A stretch of 6,157 nucleotides of DNA from Cyanobacteria bacterium UBA3803. Its GTDB lineage: Bacteria; Cyanobacteriota; Vampirovibrionia; Gastranaerophilales; Gastranaerophilaceae. Below are positions 1-6,100 of the stretch, piece after piece (the stretch's first letter is position 1; each line of letters starts with the position of its first letter). Below the pieces are notes generated by a model. The model was not told where the DNA came from. It ran no database searches and saw nothing but the letters and a program-made list of their open reading frames with translations. The stretch is from NCBI GenBank assembly GCA_002369055.1, contig DFEL01000165.1:1-6157 (forward strand), written 5' to 3'. The position numbers and the translations under genes are program-made.

Positions 1-1552
1 CATTGCATTTACATCCCTGCAAGGTATTTTAAACTATGCCTCAACATATTTTAATGACTGGACTATGGGCAAAGTATCGCAAGATGTGAAACGTGCTCTT
101 TATAATAAGTTAATGAGGAAAGATTCTAAATTTTTTGATAAAAACACATCAGGAAAGGTTCAAAAAAGCTTTAACAACGATGCTGACAGGGTATGTACAG
201 GTATTTTTGGCGGAACTAAATTAATTATTTCGAGAGTTTTTTCTTCGATATCTTTAATTGGTGTATTAATTTACAACTCTTGGCAATTAGCAATTGTTGC
301 TATTTTTATCCTTTTATGTGCCATTTTCCCATTAACAAAGATGAGAGATTGCATAAAAAGTGCAACCAGTAAATCTGAAAGAGCTTCGTCACTGGTAATT
401 ACCGACTACAATGAATTATTTAGCGGAAGCAAAGTTGTTCAAGCTTTTAATCTTTATTACTTGTTAAACGAAATATTTAGCAAGCATTTAAACTCTATTT
501 TTAAGTTAAAAATGCAAATTTCAAAAACAACAGGTATTATATCTCCAATAATGCATATTATATCCTCTATTGGAATTGGTGTTACAATTGGTTTCGGAAG
601 TTACCTTGTTACCACAAACAAAATCACAAGCGGTAATTTTGTTTCATTTATTACAGCTTTAATTATGCTTTATACACCAATTAAAGGTCTTGGCTCAAGT
701 ATGAAAAGTATTCAGACTTCTCTATTGGCTCTTGAACGTGTTATAAATCAACTTGATGCTCAAGATTTTATTATTGATAGACCTAATACAAAATTACTGA
801 ATAATCTTACTGATTGTATAGAATTTGAGAATGTATGTTTCGCTTATAAAAGGAATAAACCTGTACTGAAAAACATTAATTTCAAAATACCAAAAGGTGA
901 AACATTTGCACTTGTCGGTAATTCAGGAGGTGGTAAAAGTACTATTGTAAACCTTATTCCAAGATTTTATGATTTACCAAAAACATCTTCTATTAAAATA
1001 GATGGTATTGATATAAAAAATTATAAAGTGGATTCGCTAAGAAATAACATAGCAATAGTCTTACAAGACAATTTTTTATTTGCAGGAACTATCAGAGAAA
1101 ATATTTTAATGGGTAAATTAGACGCAACAGAAGAAGAATTACAACATGCAGTAAAAAATGCCTGCTTAGATGAATTTATTGATTCTCTTGAACAAGGATT
1201 AGATACATTTATAGGTGAAAAAGGTGTATTACTTTCAGGTGGTCAAAAACAACGTATTGCAATTGCAAGAGCATTTATAAAAAATGCACCTATTGTAATT
1301 CTTGACGAAGCAACATCTGCTCTTGATAACCAATCCGAAGCAATTGTGCAAGCCGCAATAGACAACTTAATGAAAGATAAAACCGTTTTTGTAATTGCTC
1401 ACAGACTTTCCACTATTCAAAACGCTGACAGAATTGCTGTAATTAACGAAGGAAAACTTGTTGAACTTGGAAACCATGAAGAATTAATGCAAATTGAAAA
1501 TGGTGAATATAAAAAACTATACGAAATGCAATTTAAAAAAGCTGAAGTTTAA
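1..1552 (+). CDS. MsbA-type ABC exporter, fused permease and ATPase (5' end outside window)
   Basis: This is a half-transporter of the ABC exporter family that would work as an inner-membrane dimer, using ATP to export lipids or hydrophobic compounds. The reading frame is open to the left edge: 21 codons upstream of the ATG at 65 still read as family sequence (IAFTSLQGILNYASTYFNDW), so that ATG is internal and roughly 60-80 residues, including TM1, are missing. Counting from that Met, hydrophobic spans lie near residues 52-90 (TM3-4), 160-182 (TM5) and 192-210 (TM6). The nucleotide-binding domain follows: Walker A GNSGGGKST at 285-293, Q-loop Gln 334, signature LSGGQ at 390-394, Walker B VILDE at 411-415, D-loop SALD at 418-421 and switch His 446. 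All catalytic motifs are intact. MsbA (lipid A flippase) is the closest well-known relative by architecture, but substrate cannot be read from sequence, so no symbol is given. Family assignment is very secure; substrate is not. Confidence 0.95.
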   Translation, partial: IAFTSLQGILNYASTYFNDWTMGKVSQDVKRALYNKLMRKDSKFFDKNTSGKVQKSFNNDADRVCTGIFGGTKLIISRVFSSISLIGVLIYNSWQLAIVAIFILLCAIFPLTKMRDCIKSATSKSERASSLVITDYNELFSGSKVVQAFNLYYLLNEIFSKHLNSIFKLKMQISKTTGIISPIMHIISSIGIGVTIGFGSYLVTTNKITSGNFVSFITALIMLYTPIKGLGSSMKSIQTSLLALERVINQLDAQDFIIDRPNTKLLNNLTDCIEFENVCFAYKRNKPVLKNINFKIPKGETFALVGNSGGGKSTIVNLIPRFYDLPKTSSIKIDGIDIKNYKVDSLRNNIAIVLQDNFLFAGTIRENILMGKLDATEEELQHAVKNACLDEFIDSLEQGLDTFIGEKGVLLSGGQKQRIAIARAFIKNAPIVILDEATSALDNQSEAIVQAAIDNLMKDKTVFVIAHRLSTIQNADRIAVINEGKLVELGNHEELMQIENGEYKKLYEMQFKKAEV

Positions 1553-1569
1553 CATAATTGTTTTTAAGC

Positions 1570-1595
1570 AAAAAAAAAGTTCCTCTTGGGAACTT
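1570..1595 (-). terminator. Rho-independent terminator on the minus strand
   Basis: Bases 1577-1583 (AAGTTCC) pair perfectly with 1589-1595 (GGAACTT) around a 5-base loop. On the minus strand the stem is followed directly by a T tract (1576-1570, with two more T in the stem base), the classic intrinsic terminator form. On the plus strand the hairpin is followed by GTCTAAAATTTT, a poor U tract, so it would be at best a weak terminator for the ABC exporter gene ending 24 bases upstream. No minus-strand protein gene ends here, and valS has its own terminator about 250 bases upstream in its direction. This is the main argument for a separate minus-strand transcript. Confidence 0.75.
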
Positions 1596-1742
1596 GTCTA
1601 AAATTTTCTTCTTTAGGAAGGAATGTAGGGTAGGTTAGTGTGTAGTGTGTGTGTTAAAATTCTCTCTTCTATCTCTCGTTTTTCAAAACCAAAATCTGTC
1701 TTAATAATCTCTCTGTTTATTTAATGTTTGTCAGATTTGACT
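1570..1742 (-). ncRNA. Candidate small RNA with G-free unpaired region and intrinsic terminator
   Basis: No protein gene covers this stretch, and it has no ATG-started frame of useful length on the minus strand. Read on the minus strand, it begins just after a TATACA box (1754-1749). It then has a possible AAATCTG/CAGATTT stem (1738-1732 with 1698-1692), a purine-rich GAGAGATAGAAGAGAGA tract (about 1678-1662), and 50 bases with no G (1661-1612) rich in CA repeats and ending in ATTCCTTCC. It ends in a 7-bp hairpin and a T tract. A C-rich unpaired region ahead of a terminator is the usual shape of base-pairing sRNAs, and TTCCTTC is complementary to Shine-Dalgarno-like GAAGGAA. I recognise no named RNA family. 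The 5' end is a guess from the -10 box, and no convincing -35 is present. An unusual valS 3' UTR beyond a leaky terminator is the main alternative. Confidence 0.4.
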
Positions 1743-1748
1743 TACATA

Positions 1749-1792
1749 TGTATAAAGTATTTTTGAAAGGTCCGATTTCAGACTTTCAAAAA
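1749..1792 (-). promoter_or_regulatory. Possible promoter/operator for the candidate sRNA
   Basis: A TATACA -10-like hexamer lies at 1754-1749 on the minus strand. Immediately upstream is a 10-bp perfect inverted repeat, TTTTTGAAAG (1760-1769) and CTTTCAAAAA (1783-1792), separated by 13 bases. The -35 position has no TTGACA-like hexamer (AATCGG at the 17-base spacing). The inverted repeat covers that position, which would fit an activator- or repressor-dependent promoter. It could equally be a hairpin in a read-through RNA. The promoter call is weak; the inverted repeat itself is certain. Confidence 0.3.
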
Positions 1793-1840
1793 TCTGTTAC
1801 AATTCGTAATATAAACCCTAAAAAAGCCCTATTTTAGCAC

Positions 1841-1875
1841 AAAAGCCGTAATTCATAAGACGAATTACGGCTTTT
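1841..1875 (-). terminator. valS intrinsic terminator, symmetric stem
   Basis: AAAAGCCGTAATTC (1841-1854) pairs perfectly over 14 bp with GAATTACGGCTTTT (1862-1875) around a 7-base loop. It starts 17 bases past the valS stop codon. The A and T ends make it work in both directions: on the minus strand the stem ends in TTTT then GTGCTAAAAT, and on the plus strand TTTT runs into further T-rich sequence. It should therefore end valS transcripts and also block plus-strand transcripts arriving from the left. Confidence 0.85.
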
Positions 1876-1891
1876 AATTATTATTTTTTAA

Positions 1892-4534
1892 TTATGCTTT
1901 TAAAAGATTTATAAAATCTTCTATTGCTTTTTGCTGATTAGATAGTTCTTCAATTTTTGCTTTTGTTTCATCAACAAGTTCCTGAGGTGCTTTTTCAACA
2001 AATTTAGGATTATTAATTCTGCCTTCCAGTGAACCCTTTTCTTTCAAAAGCTTTTCCAATTTTTTATTTTGTCGTGCAATTTCAGCGTTCATATCAATTA
2101 AGTTTTCCAAAGGAATTACAATTTTTGATGCTGAAACAACTGTTGTTGCAGATTTTTTAGAAGTATTGTCCGTATTTTCAATAAATTTAACATCTTCAAC
2201 TCTTGCAAGTCTTTGTAAATAAGGAATTACGGCTTCAAAGACAGGTTTTTCTTCTTTTGTAGCAAGTATTTCGATATTAACCTTAATTGAAGGTGAAATA
2301 TTAAAACTTTGACGAACATTTCTTAAAGAAGTAATCGTTTCAAATACAATTTCCATTTCTTTTGCTTCTTGAGGGAATTTGTATTCTTCTTTGTATTTTG
2401 GATAATCTGCTCTGATTAGAGCGTCAGAATTGCATTTTACATCTAATGCCTGCCAAATTTTTTCTGTAATATGTGGCATTATTGGGTGTAACAATCGTAA
2501 CGACATATCAAGAACATGTTTTAGCATTCTTTGAGTATTTTGTTTTAAATTTTCGTCTTGAAGCTGAATTTTTGCAATTTCAACATACCAATCGCAATAA
2601 CTGTTCCAGAAGAAATCATATAAAACGTGTGCCATTTCACCGATTCTGTAATTTTCAACATTATCGTTTACAAGTTTTACGGTTTCATTTAATGCATTCA
2701 AAATCCATTTGTCAGCGATAGTTAATTTACTCATATCAACAGGATTATCGTCAACACCTTCAAGATTCATTAATACAAAACGAGATGCATTCCAAATTTT
2801 GTTTGCAAAATTTCTTCCGTATTCAAAACGTTCATCGGAAATTTTAATATCCTGACCGCCATAAGTACAAAGCGATGTAAGTGTAAATCTTAAAGCGTCA
2901 CAGCCGTATTTGTCAATTATTTCAACAGGGTCAATGGTGTTGCCTTTTGATTTAGACATTTTTTGACCTTTTTCATCACGAATTAAACCATGAATATAAA
3001 CGGTTGAAAAAGGTGCTTTACCTGTAAATTCAAGTCCCATTGTAATCATTCTTGCAACCCAGAAGAAAATAATATCAAAACCTGTTACAAGAACGCTTGT
3101 AGGATAGAATTTTTTGAAATCATCCGTTTCTGTTTGAGGAAATCCCATAGTTGAAAACGGCCATAAACCTGATGAAAACCAAGTATCAAGACAATCTGAT
3201 TCTTGCGTGTAATGTTCAGGGTCAGGATTTTCTTTTGCTACAACCATTTCGCCTGTTTCGTTATGGTAATATGCGGGAATTTGATGTCCCCACCATATTT
3301 GACGTGAAATACACCAATCACGAATATTTTCCATCCAACCTAAATAGTTCTTTTCCCAACGTTCAGGAACGAATTTAATCCTTCCATCTTTAACTGCTTT
3401 AATAGCCTCTTTTGCTAATGGTTCCATTTTTACAAACCATTGTTCAGATAATAACGGTTCAATAGTTGTGTTACAACGTTGGCATTTACCTACATTGTGT
3501 TCGTGTTCTGTAATTCTTAATAAAGAATTATTTAAACTCAATAAGCCAACTGTTTTTTCACGAGCTTCGTAACGGTCTAAACCTTGTATGTCAGGGTGAA
3601 CTTCAGGGCAAGATTTCATTTTACCTTCTTCATCAATAACCCAAATTGGTTTTAAACCGTGACGTTTACCAACTTCGTAATCGTTAGGGTCGTGTGCGGG
3701 AGTAATTTTAACTGCACCTGTACCGAATGATTTATCAACATATTCATCTGCGATAATAGGAATTTTTCTTTGAGAAAGCGGAACATAAACATATTTTCCA
3801 ACTAAATCTTTATATTTGTAATCATTAGGATTAACGGCAATAGCAACGTCACCATACATAGTTTCAGGACGAGTAGTTGCAACAACAATTGCACCTTGTT
3901 CATCACATAGAGGATAAGAAATTTCCCACAAATGTCCTTTCTCTGTTTCGTATTCTGTTTCAATGTCTGAAATTGCAGATTGACAACGAGGACACCAGTT
4001 TACTATATATGCACCTTTATAAATTAATCCTTTTTCGTAAAGTTTAACAAAAACTTCTTTAACTGCATCCGAACAACCTTCATCAAACGTAAAACGTTCT
4101 CTTGTACGGTCAAAAGAAACACCTAAACGTTTACATTGGTCTAATATTGCGGATTTATGTTCATTAGTCCATTTCCAAGTTTCTTCAATAAATTTTTCTC
4201 TGCCTAAATCGTGGCGGGTTAAGCCTTTTTTTGCAAGTTGTTTTTCAACAACATTTTGAGTTGCAAGTCCTGCGTGGTCGGTTCCGGGAATCCATAGAGC
4301 CTCGTAACCTGCCATTCTGTGATAACGAGTAAGAATATCTTGCAAAGTTTCGTCTAAAGCGTGTCCCATGTGAAGTACGCCTGTAACGTTTGGAGGCGGA
4401 ATTACAAGAGAGTATGCTGGTTTTGGTGATTTGGCATCAGCCTTAAAATATTCGCCTTTTTCCCAAAACTCATATATTTCTTTTTCAGTTTCTAAAGCGT
4501 TGTAAACAGTAGGTAAATCATTAACGTTTGTCAT
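1892..4534 (-). CDS. valS: Valyl-tRNA synthetase
   Basis: This class Ia aminoacyl-tRNA synthetase charges tRNA-Val with valine in the cytoplasm and hydrolyses mischarged Thr-tRNA. In the 880-residue product, the HIGH-type motif is PPPNVTGVLHMGH (HMGH at 55-58) and the KMSKS loop is at 525-529, within GQKMSKSKGN. The inserted editing domain shows TTRPETMYGD (220-229) and GTGAVKITPAHDPND (271-285). CPRC (181-184) and CQRC (351-354) look like zinc-binding pairs. An anticodon-binding helical domain follows (about 600-760), and residues about 808-875 form the ValRS C-terminal coiled coil. Length matches typical bacterial ValRS, and all key motifs are present. I chose the ATG at 4534, because an AAGGA site sits 7 bases upstream; an in-frame GTG at 4579 would add 15 residues unlike the family. 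It has its own promoter and terminator, so it is monocistronic. No T-box leader is visible. Confidence 0.98.
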   Translation of the reverse strand: MTNVNDLPTVYNALETEKEIYEFWEKGEYFKADAKSPKPAYSLVIPPPNVTGVLHMGHALDETLQDILTRYHRMAGYEALWIPGTDHAGLATQNVVEKQLAKKGLTRHDLGREKFIEETWKWTNEHKSAILDQCKRLGVSFDRTRERFTFDEGCSDAVKEVFVKLYEKGLIYKGAYIVNWCPRCQSAISDIETEYETEKGHLWEISYPLCDEQGAIVVATTRPETMYGDVAIAVNPNDYKYKDLVGKYVYVPLSQRKIPIIADEYVDKSFGTGAVKITPAHDPNDYEVGKRHGLKPIWVIDEEGKMKSCPEVHPDIQGLDRYEAREKTVGLLSLNNSLLRITEHEHNVGKCQRCNTTIEPLLSEQWFVKMEPLAKEAIKAVKDGRIKFVPERWEKNYLGWMENIRDWCISRQIWWGHQIPAYYHNETGEMVVAKENPDPEHYTQESDCLDTWFSSGLWPFSTMGFPQTETDDFKKFYPTSVLVTGFDIIFFWVARMITMGLEFTGKAPFSTVYIHGLIRDEKGQKMSKSKGNTIDPVEIIDKYGCDALRFTLTSLCTYGGQDIKISDERFEYGRNFANKIWNASRFVLMNLEGVDDNPVDMSKLTIADKWILNALNETVKLVNDNVENYRIGEMAHVLYDFFWNSYCDWYVEIAKIQLQDENLKQNTQRMLKHVLDMSLRLLHPIMPHITEKIWQALDVKCNSDALIRADYPKYKEEYKFPQEAKEMEIVFETITSLRNVRQSFNISPSIKVNIEILATKEEKPVFEAVIPYLQRLARVEDVKFIENTDNTSKKSATTVVSASKIVIPLENLIDMNAEIARQNKKLEKLLKEKGSLEGRINNPKFVEKAPQELVDETKAKIEELSNQQKAIEDFINLLKA

Positions 4535-4540
4535 TTTTTG

Positions 4541-4546
4541 TTCCTT
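4541..4546 (-). promoter_or_regulatory. valS ribosome binding site
   Basis: On the minus strand AAGGAA lies just upstream of the ATG at 4534, with 7 bases between AAGGA and the start codon. It decides the start against the in-frame GTG at 4579, which has no such site. Confidence 0.8.
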
Positions 4547-4593
4547 CTTCTTTCCGTGAATAAAGTAACACAAAAACACTCATGCGTAAAGTT

Positions 4594-4622
4594 TTTATAT
4601 ATTATTGCAAAATTTAATTCAA
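4594..4622 (-). promoter_or_regulatory. valS promoter, sigma70-like
   Basis: On the minus strand TTGAAT (4622-4617) and TATAAA (4599-4594) are separated by exactly 17 bases. Transcription would begin near 4587, giving a leader of about 50 bases. This is too short for a T-box or other large riboswitch. Confidence 0.65.
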
Positions 4623-4631
4623 ATATATACT
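4605..4631 (+). promoter_or_regulatory. Possible promoter of the ORF6N gene, overlapping the valS promoter
   Basis: On the plus strand TTGCAA (4605-4610) and TATACT (4626-4631) are 15 bases apart, shorter than the preferred 17; TTATTG at 4602-4607 would give 18. The region is so AT-rich that chance matches are likely. If real, it overlaps the divergent valS promoter, so RNA polymerase could not easily occupy both. Confidence 0.3.
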
Positions 4632-4648
4632 AAAATAAAGGGATTATT

Positions 4649-5183
4649 ATGAATGAAAATATAACTTTAATAAAAAATTTAATTTACGAAATTAGGGGTT
4701 TTAAAGTAATGCTAGATAGTGATTTAGCAGATTTATATCAAGTAGAAACCAAAATTTTAAATAGAGCAGTAAAAAAGAAATATTGACAGATTTCCTTCAG
4801 ATTTTATGTTTCAATTAACAAAAGAAGAATGGAAATTTTTGAGGTACCAAAATGGAACCTCAAAATCAAATAAGAAAAAAAGAGGAGGAAGACAATATTT
4901 GCCATATGTTTTTACAGAACAAGGTGTATCTATGTTATCAAGTGTATTACATTCAAAAGCTGCCATTATGATAAATATACAAATTATGAGAGCATTTGTT
5001 AATTTAAGACAATATGCTTTAATGCAAACAACAAATGTTGAAGAATTAAGAAAGATATTATTTTTGCATATTGAAAATACTGATAATAAGCTTAAAAATC
5101 AAGATATAACTATAAGGCAAATAGTAAATGCATTAAATAATTTAATTGGAACCCCAAAAGAAACTAAACATATTGGATTTTAA
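4649..5183 (+). pseudogene. ORF6N-domain DNA-binding protein, frameshifted
   Basis: The ORF6N domain occurs in phage-type regulators and antirepressor-like proteins and is thought to bind DNA. The first part (4649-4786) encodes 45 residues with the diagnostic IRGFKVMLDSDLADLYQVET and then hits TGA. The second part, in the +1 frame, continues with RFPSDFMFQLTKEEW and then GGRQYLPYVFTEQGVSML and NIQIMRAFVNLR, all family hallmarks. Removing one A from the A6 run at 4771-4776 joins them as VKRNIDRFPSDF, giving a 177-residue protein of normal length for the family with a charged, probably helical C-terminus. The start is supported by AAAGGG six bases upstream of the ATG at 4649. An ATG at 4806 opens the second part but has no Shine-Dalgarno site and would lack half the domain. 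Either a recent inactivation, a consensus error in a homopolymer, or rescue by transcriptional slippage. The sequence is otherwise undecayed. It stands alone, with no phage neighbours in the window. Confidence 0.85.
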
Positions 5184-5198
5184 TTTTATTAAAATTAA
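5180..5198. terminator. Possible shared terminator hairpin between convergent genes
   Basis: TTAATTTT (5180-5187) pairs with AAAATTAA (5191-5198) around a 3-base loop in the 17-base gap between the ORF6N stop and the pilin stop. The stem is all A/T and therefore weak. It is the only candidate terminator for either gene here, but such hairpins arise easily by chance in AT-rich DNA. Confidence 0.2.
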
Positions 5199-5200
5199 TA

Positions 5201-5965
5201 TTATTTACAAGAAGTATGTGACCAATTCAAATAACTGCCATCAGGACATTTACCGTTGCTGTCAAGTTTTAAGTAGTCCATATTACCTGTTTCAATAATC
5301 CAGCCTGTACATATATGGTCAATATCTGTACCCAAATAACTTTTTTTCAAAGCATTTTGTACTAATGTATCTGTATTTGATTTTGGGTCTTGTTGACTTC
5401 CTTTTGGATAAATACCGTCCTTTCTCACCGCAAAAGCAAAATAATCTTGGCAAACCTTCATTTTACCTTTATTTGGGCCATCTATATCAACTAAAATGGA
5501 ACCACATTGAGTATAGTTTGCTGAATTACAATCAGGGTGTATATAAAATGATAGTGCAGTTCCATCAGCAGTTATATATGTTGGCATATCATTGTTTGTG
5601 CCTGGATATTTAAAACAAGAACTCATATTAGTTAACCCGCAGCTTTTTGATAATTTCATAAATTCAACTATTCGTTCAGCACCACGATAATTTTGATCAT
5701 TACCTTGCGGCCATTCCTCAAGTGGTCCGTAAACAGCGGTTGCACGACCAAATGCATCGTTCAAATTTGAATAAATTTTTTGTAATTTTGCAACTTTTTC
5801 TTTATTACCTGTTGAACTGTTTAAATTTGGAAGTGTTAGTGCTGCAACAACACCAATTACACCCATTACAATCAATGTTTCTGCAAGTGTAAAAGCTAAT
5901 GTTTTTGTATAAATTTTATATAGTTTATTTTTTAAACATTCCGTACAATTCACTATTTTCGTCAT
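5201..5965 (-). CDS. Type IV pilin-like / pseudopilin protein with prepilin signal
   Basis: The 254-residue product has a class III (prepilin) signal: a 24-residue, Lys-rich leader ending TKTLA, cleavage before Phe25, and FTLAE with Glu29 at mature position +5. A hydrophobic helix follows to about residue 45 (TLIVMGVIGVVAALTLPNL). A prepilin peptidase would cut and N-methylate it, and it would assemble into a pilus or type II secretion-like filament. The rest is a soluble globular domain with eight cysteines (109, 117, 146, 154, 172, 219, 240, 253), enough for four disulfides, and ILVDIDGPNKGK at 157-168, an Asp/Gly segment often seen in such pilins. The leader carries CTEC (7-10), unusual for a part that is cut off. 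I prefer the ATG at 5965 because AAAGGG lies six bases upstream. The in-frame ATG at 5992 would add nine residues, lacks a ribosome site and lies inside a hairpin stem. No other pilus genes are adjacent, so it is an orphan whose filament and function are unknown. Confidence 0.88.
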   Translation of the reverse strand: MTKIVNCTECLKNKLYKIYTKTLAFTLAETLIVMGVIGVVAALTLPNLNSSTGNKEKVAKLQKIYSNLNDAFGRATAVYGPLEEWPQGNDQNYRGAERIVEFMKLSKSCGLTNMSSCFKYPGTNNDMPTYITADGTALSFYIHPDCNSANYTQCGSILVDIDGPNKGKMKVCQDYFAFAVRKDGIYPKGSQQDPKSNTDTLVQNALKKSYLGTDIDHICTGWIIETGNMDYLKLDSNGKCPDGSYLNWSHTSCK

Positions 5966-5971
5966 ATTAAG

Positions 5972-5977
5972 CCCTTT
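5972..5977 (-). promoter_or_regulatory. Pilin gene ribosome binding site
   Basis: AAAGGG on the minus strand lies six bases before the ATG at 5965, the same motif and spacing as in front of the ORF6N gene. It starts six bases past the leader hairpin, so it would stay exposed when the hairpin forms. Confidence 0.7.
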
Positions 5978-5983
5978 CAATTC

Positions 5984-6011
5984 ATGTAACATTTTCCATA
6001 AAATGTTACAT
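5984..6011 (-). promoter_or_regulatory. Perfect 12-bp hairpin in the pilin mRNA leader
   Basis: ATGTAACATTTT (6011-6000 on the minus strand) pairs perfectly with AAAATGTTACAT (5995-5984) around a 4-base loop. It lies between the inferred transcription start (about 6025) and the Shine-Dalgarno site. There is no T tract behind it, so it is not a standard terminator. A 5' mRNA-stabilising stem, a translational control element or a DNA-level operator downstream of the promoter are all possible. The palindrome is certain; the role is inferred. Confidence 0.6.
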
Positions 6012-6031
6012 TGATATATTTCTATAAATCA

Positions 6032-6060
6032 ATTGTATCAAACATTTTTGCTAAAATCAA
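6032..6060 (-). promoter_or_regulatory. Pilin gene promoter, sigma70-like
   Basis: On the minus strand TTGATT (6060-6055) and TACAAT (6037-6032) are separated by exactly 17 bases. Transcription would begin near 6025 and give a leader of about 60 bases containing the 12-bp hairpin. It indicates that the pilin gene is transcribed alone. Confidence 0.7.
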
Positions 6061-6100
6061 GATTTTAAATTTACAATCATTTTTACTATTTAAACATTAT

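Noticed and set aside
1612..1661. Plus-strand GT-rich tract as a G-quadruplex or simple repeat
   Set aside because: Only one GGG run is present, so no four-run quadruplex can form, and the GT repeats are short and irregular. The minus-strand RNA reading explains it better.
1818..1837. Small CTAAAA/TTTTAG hairpin as an extra terminator
   Set aside because: The 6-bp, almost all A/T stem with an 8-base loop is too weak to separate from chance next to the strong 14-bp terminator.
2473..3378. Plus-strand open frames of 75-82 codons within valS
   Set aside because: They are antisense shadows of a strongly conserved coding sequence, with no family likeness or ribosome site support.
4535..4579. Upstream GTG start for valS adding 15 residues
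   Set aside because: The extension has no family similarity, and the strong AAGGA site points to the ATG at 4534, which gives the standard 880-residue length.
4535..4648. T-box riboswitch ahead of valS
   Set aside because: The promoter places the leader at about 50 bases, with no room for the specifier stem and antiterminator, and no T-box core sequence is visible.
4770..4776. In-frame A_AAA_AAG slippery heptamer in the ORF6N gene, suggesting programmed -1 frameshifting
   Set aside because: The heptamer spans 4771-4777 and is in the right phase, but a -1 shift leads to the wrong frame; the ORF6N continuation needs +1 (or loss of one A). Programmed -1 translation cannot restore it.
5365..5613. 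Plus-strand 82-codon open frame inside the pilin gene
   Set aside because: It is antisense to a gene with a clear prepilin signal, promoter and ribosome site; no independent support.
5966..5992. Upstream ATG start for the pilin gene
   Set aside because: The ATG lies inside a hairpin stem without a Shine-Dalgarno site, whereas AAAGGG six bases before the ATG at 5965 is well placed.
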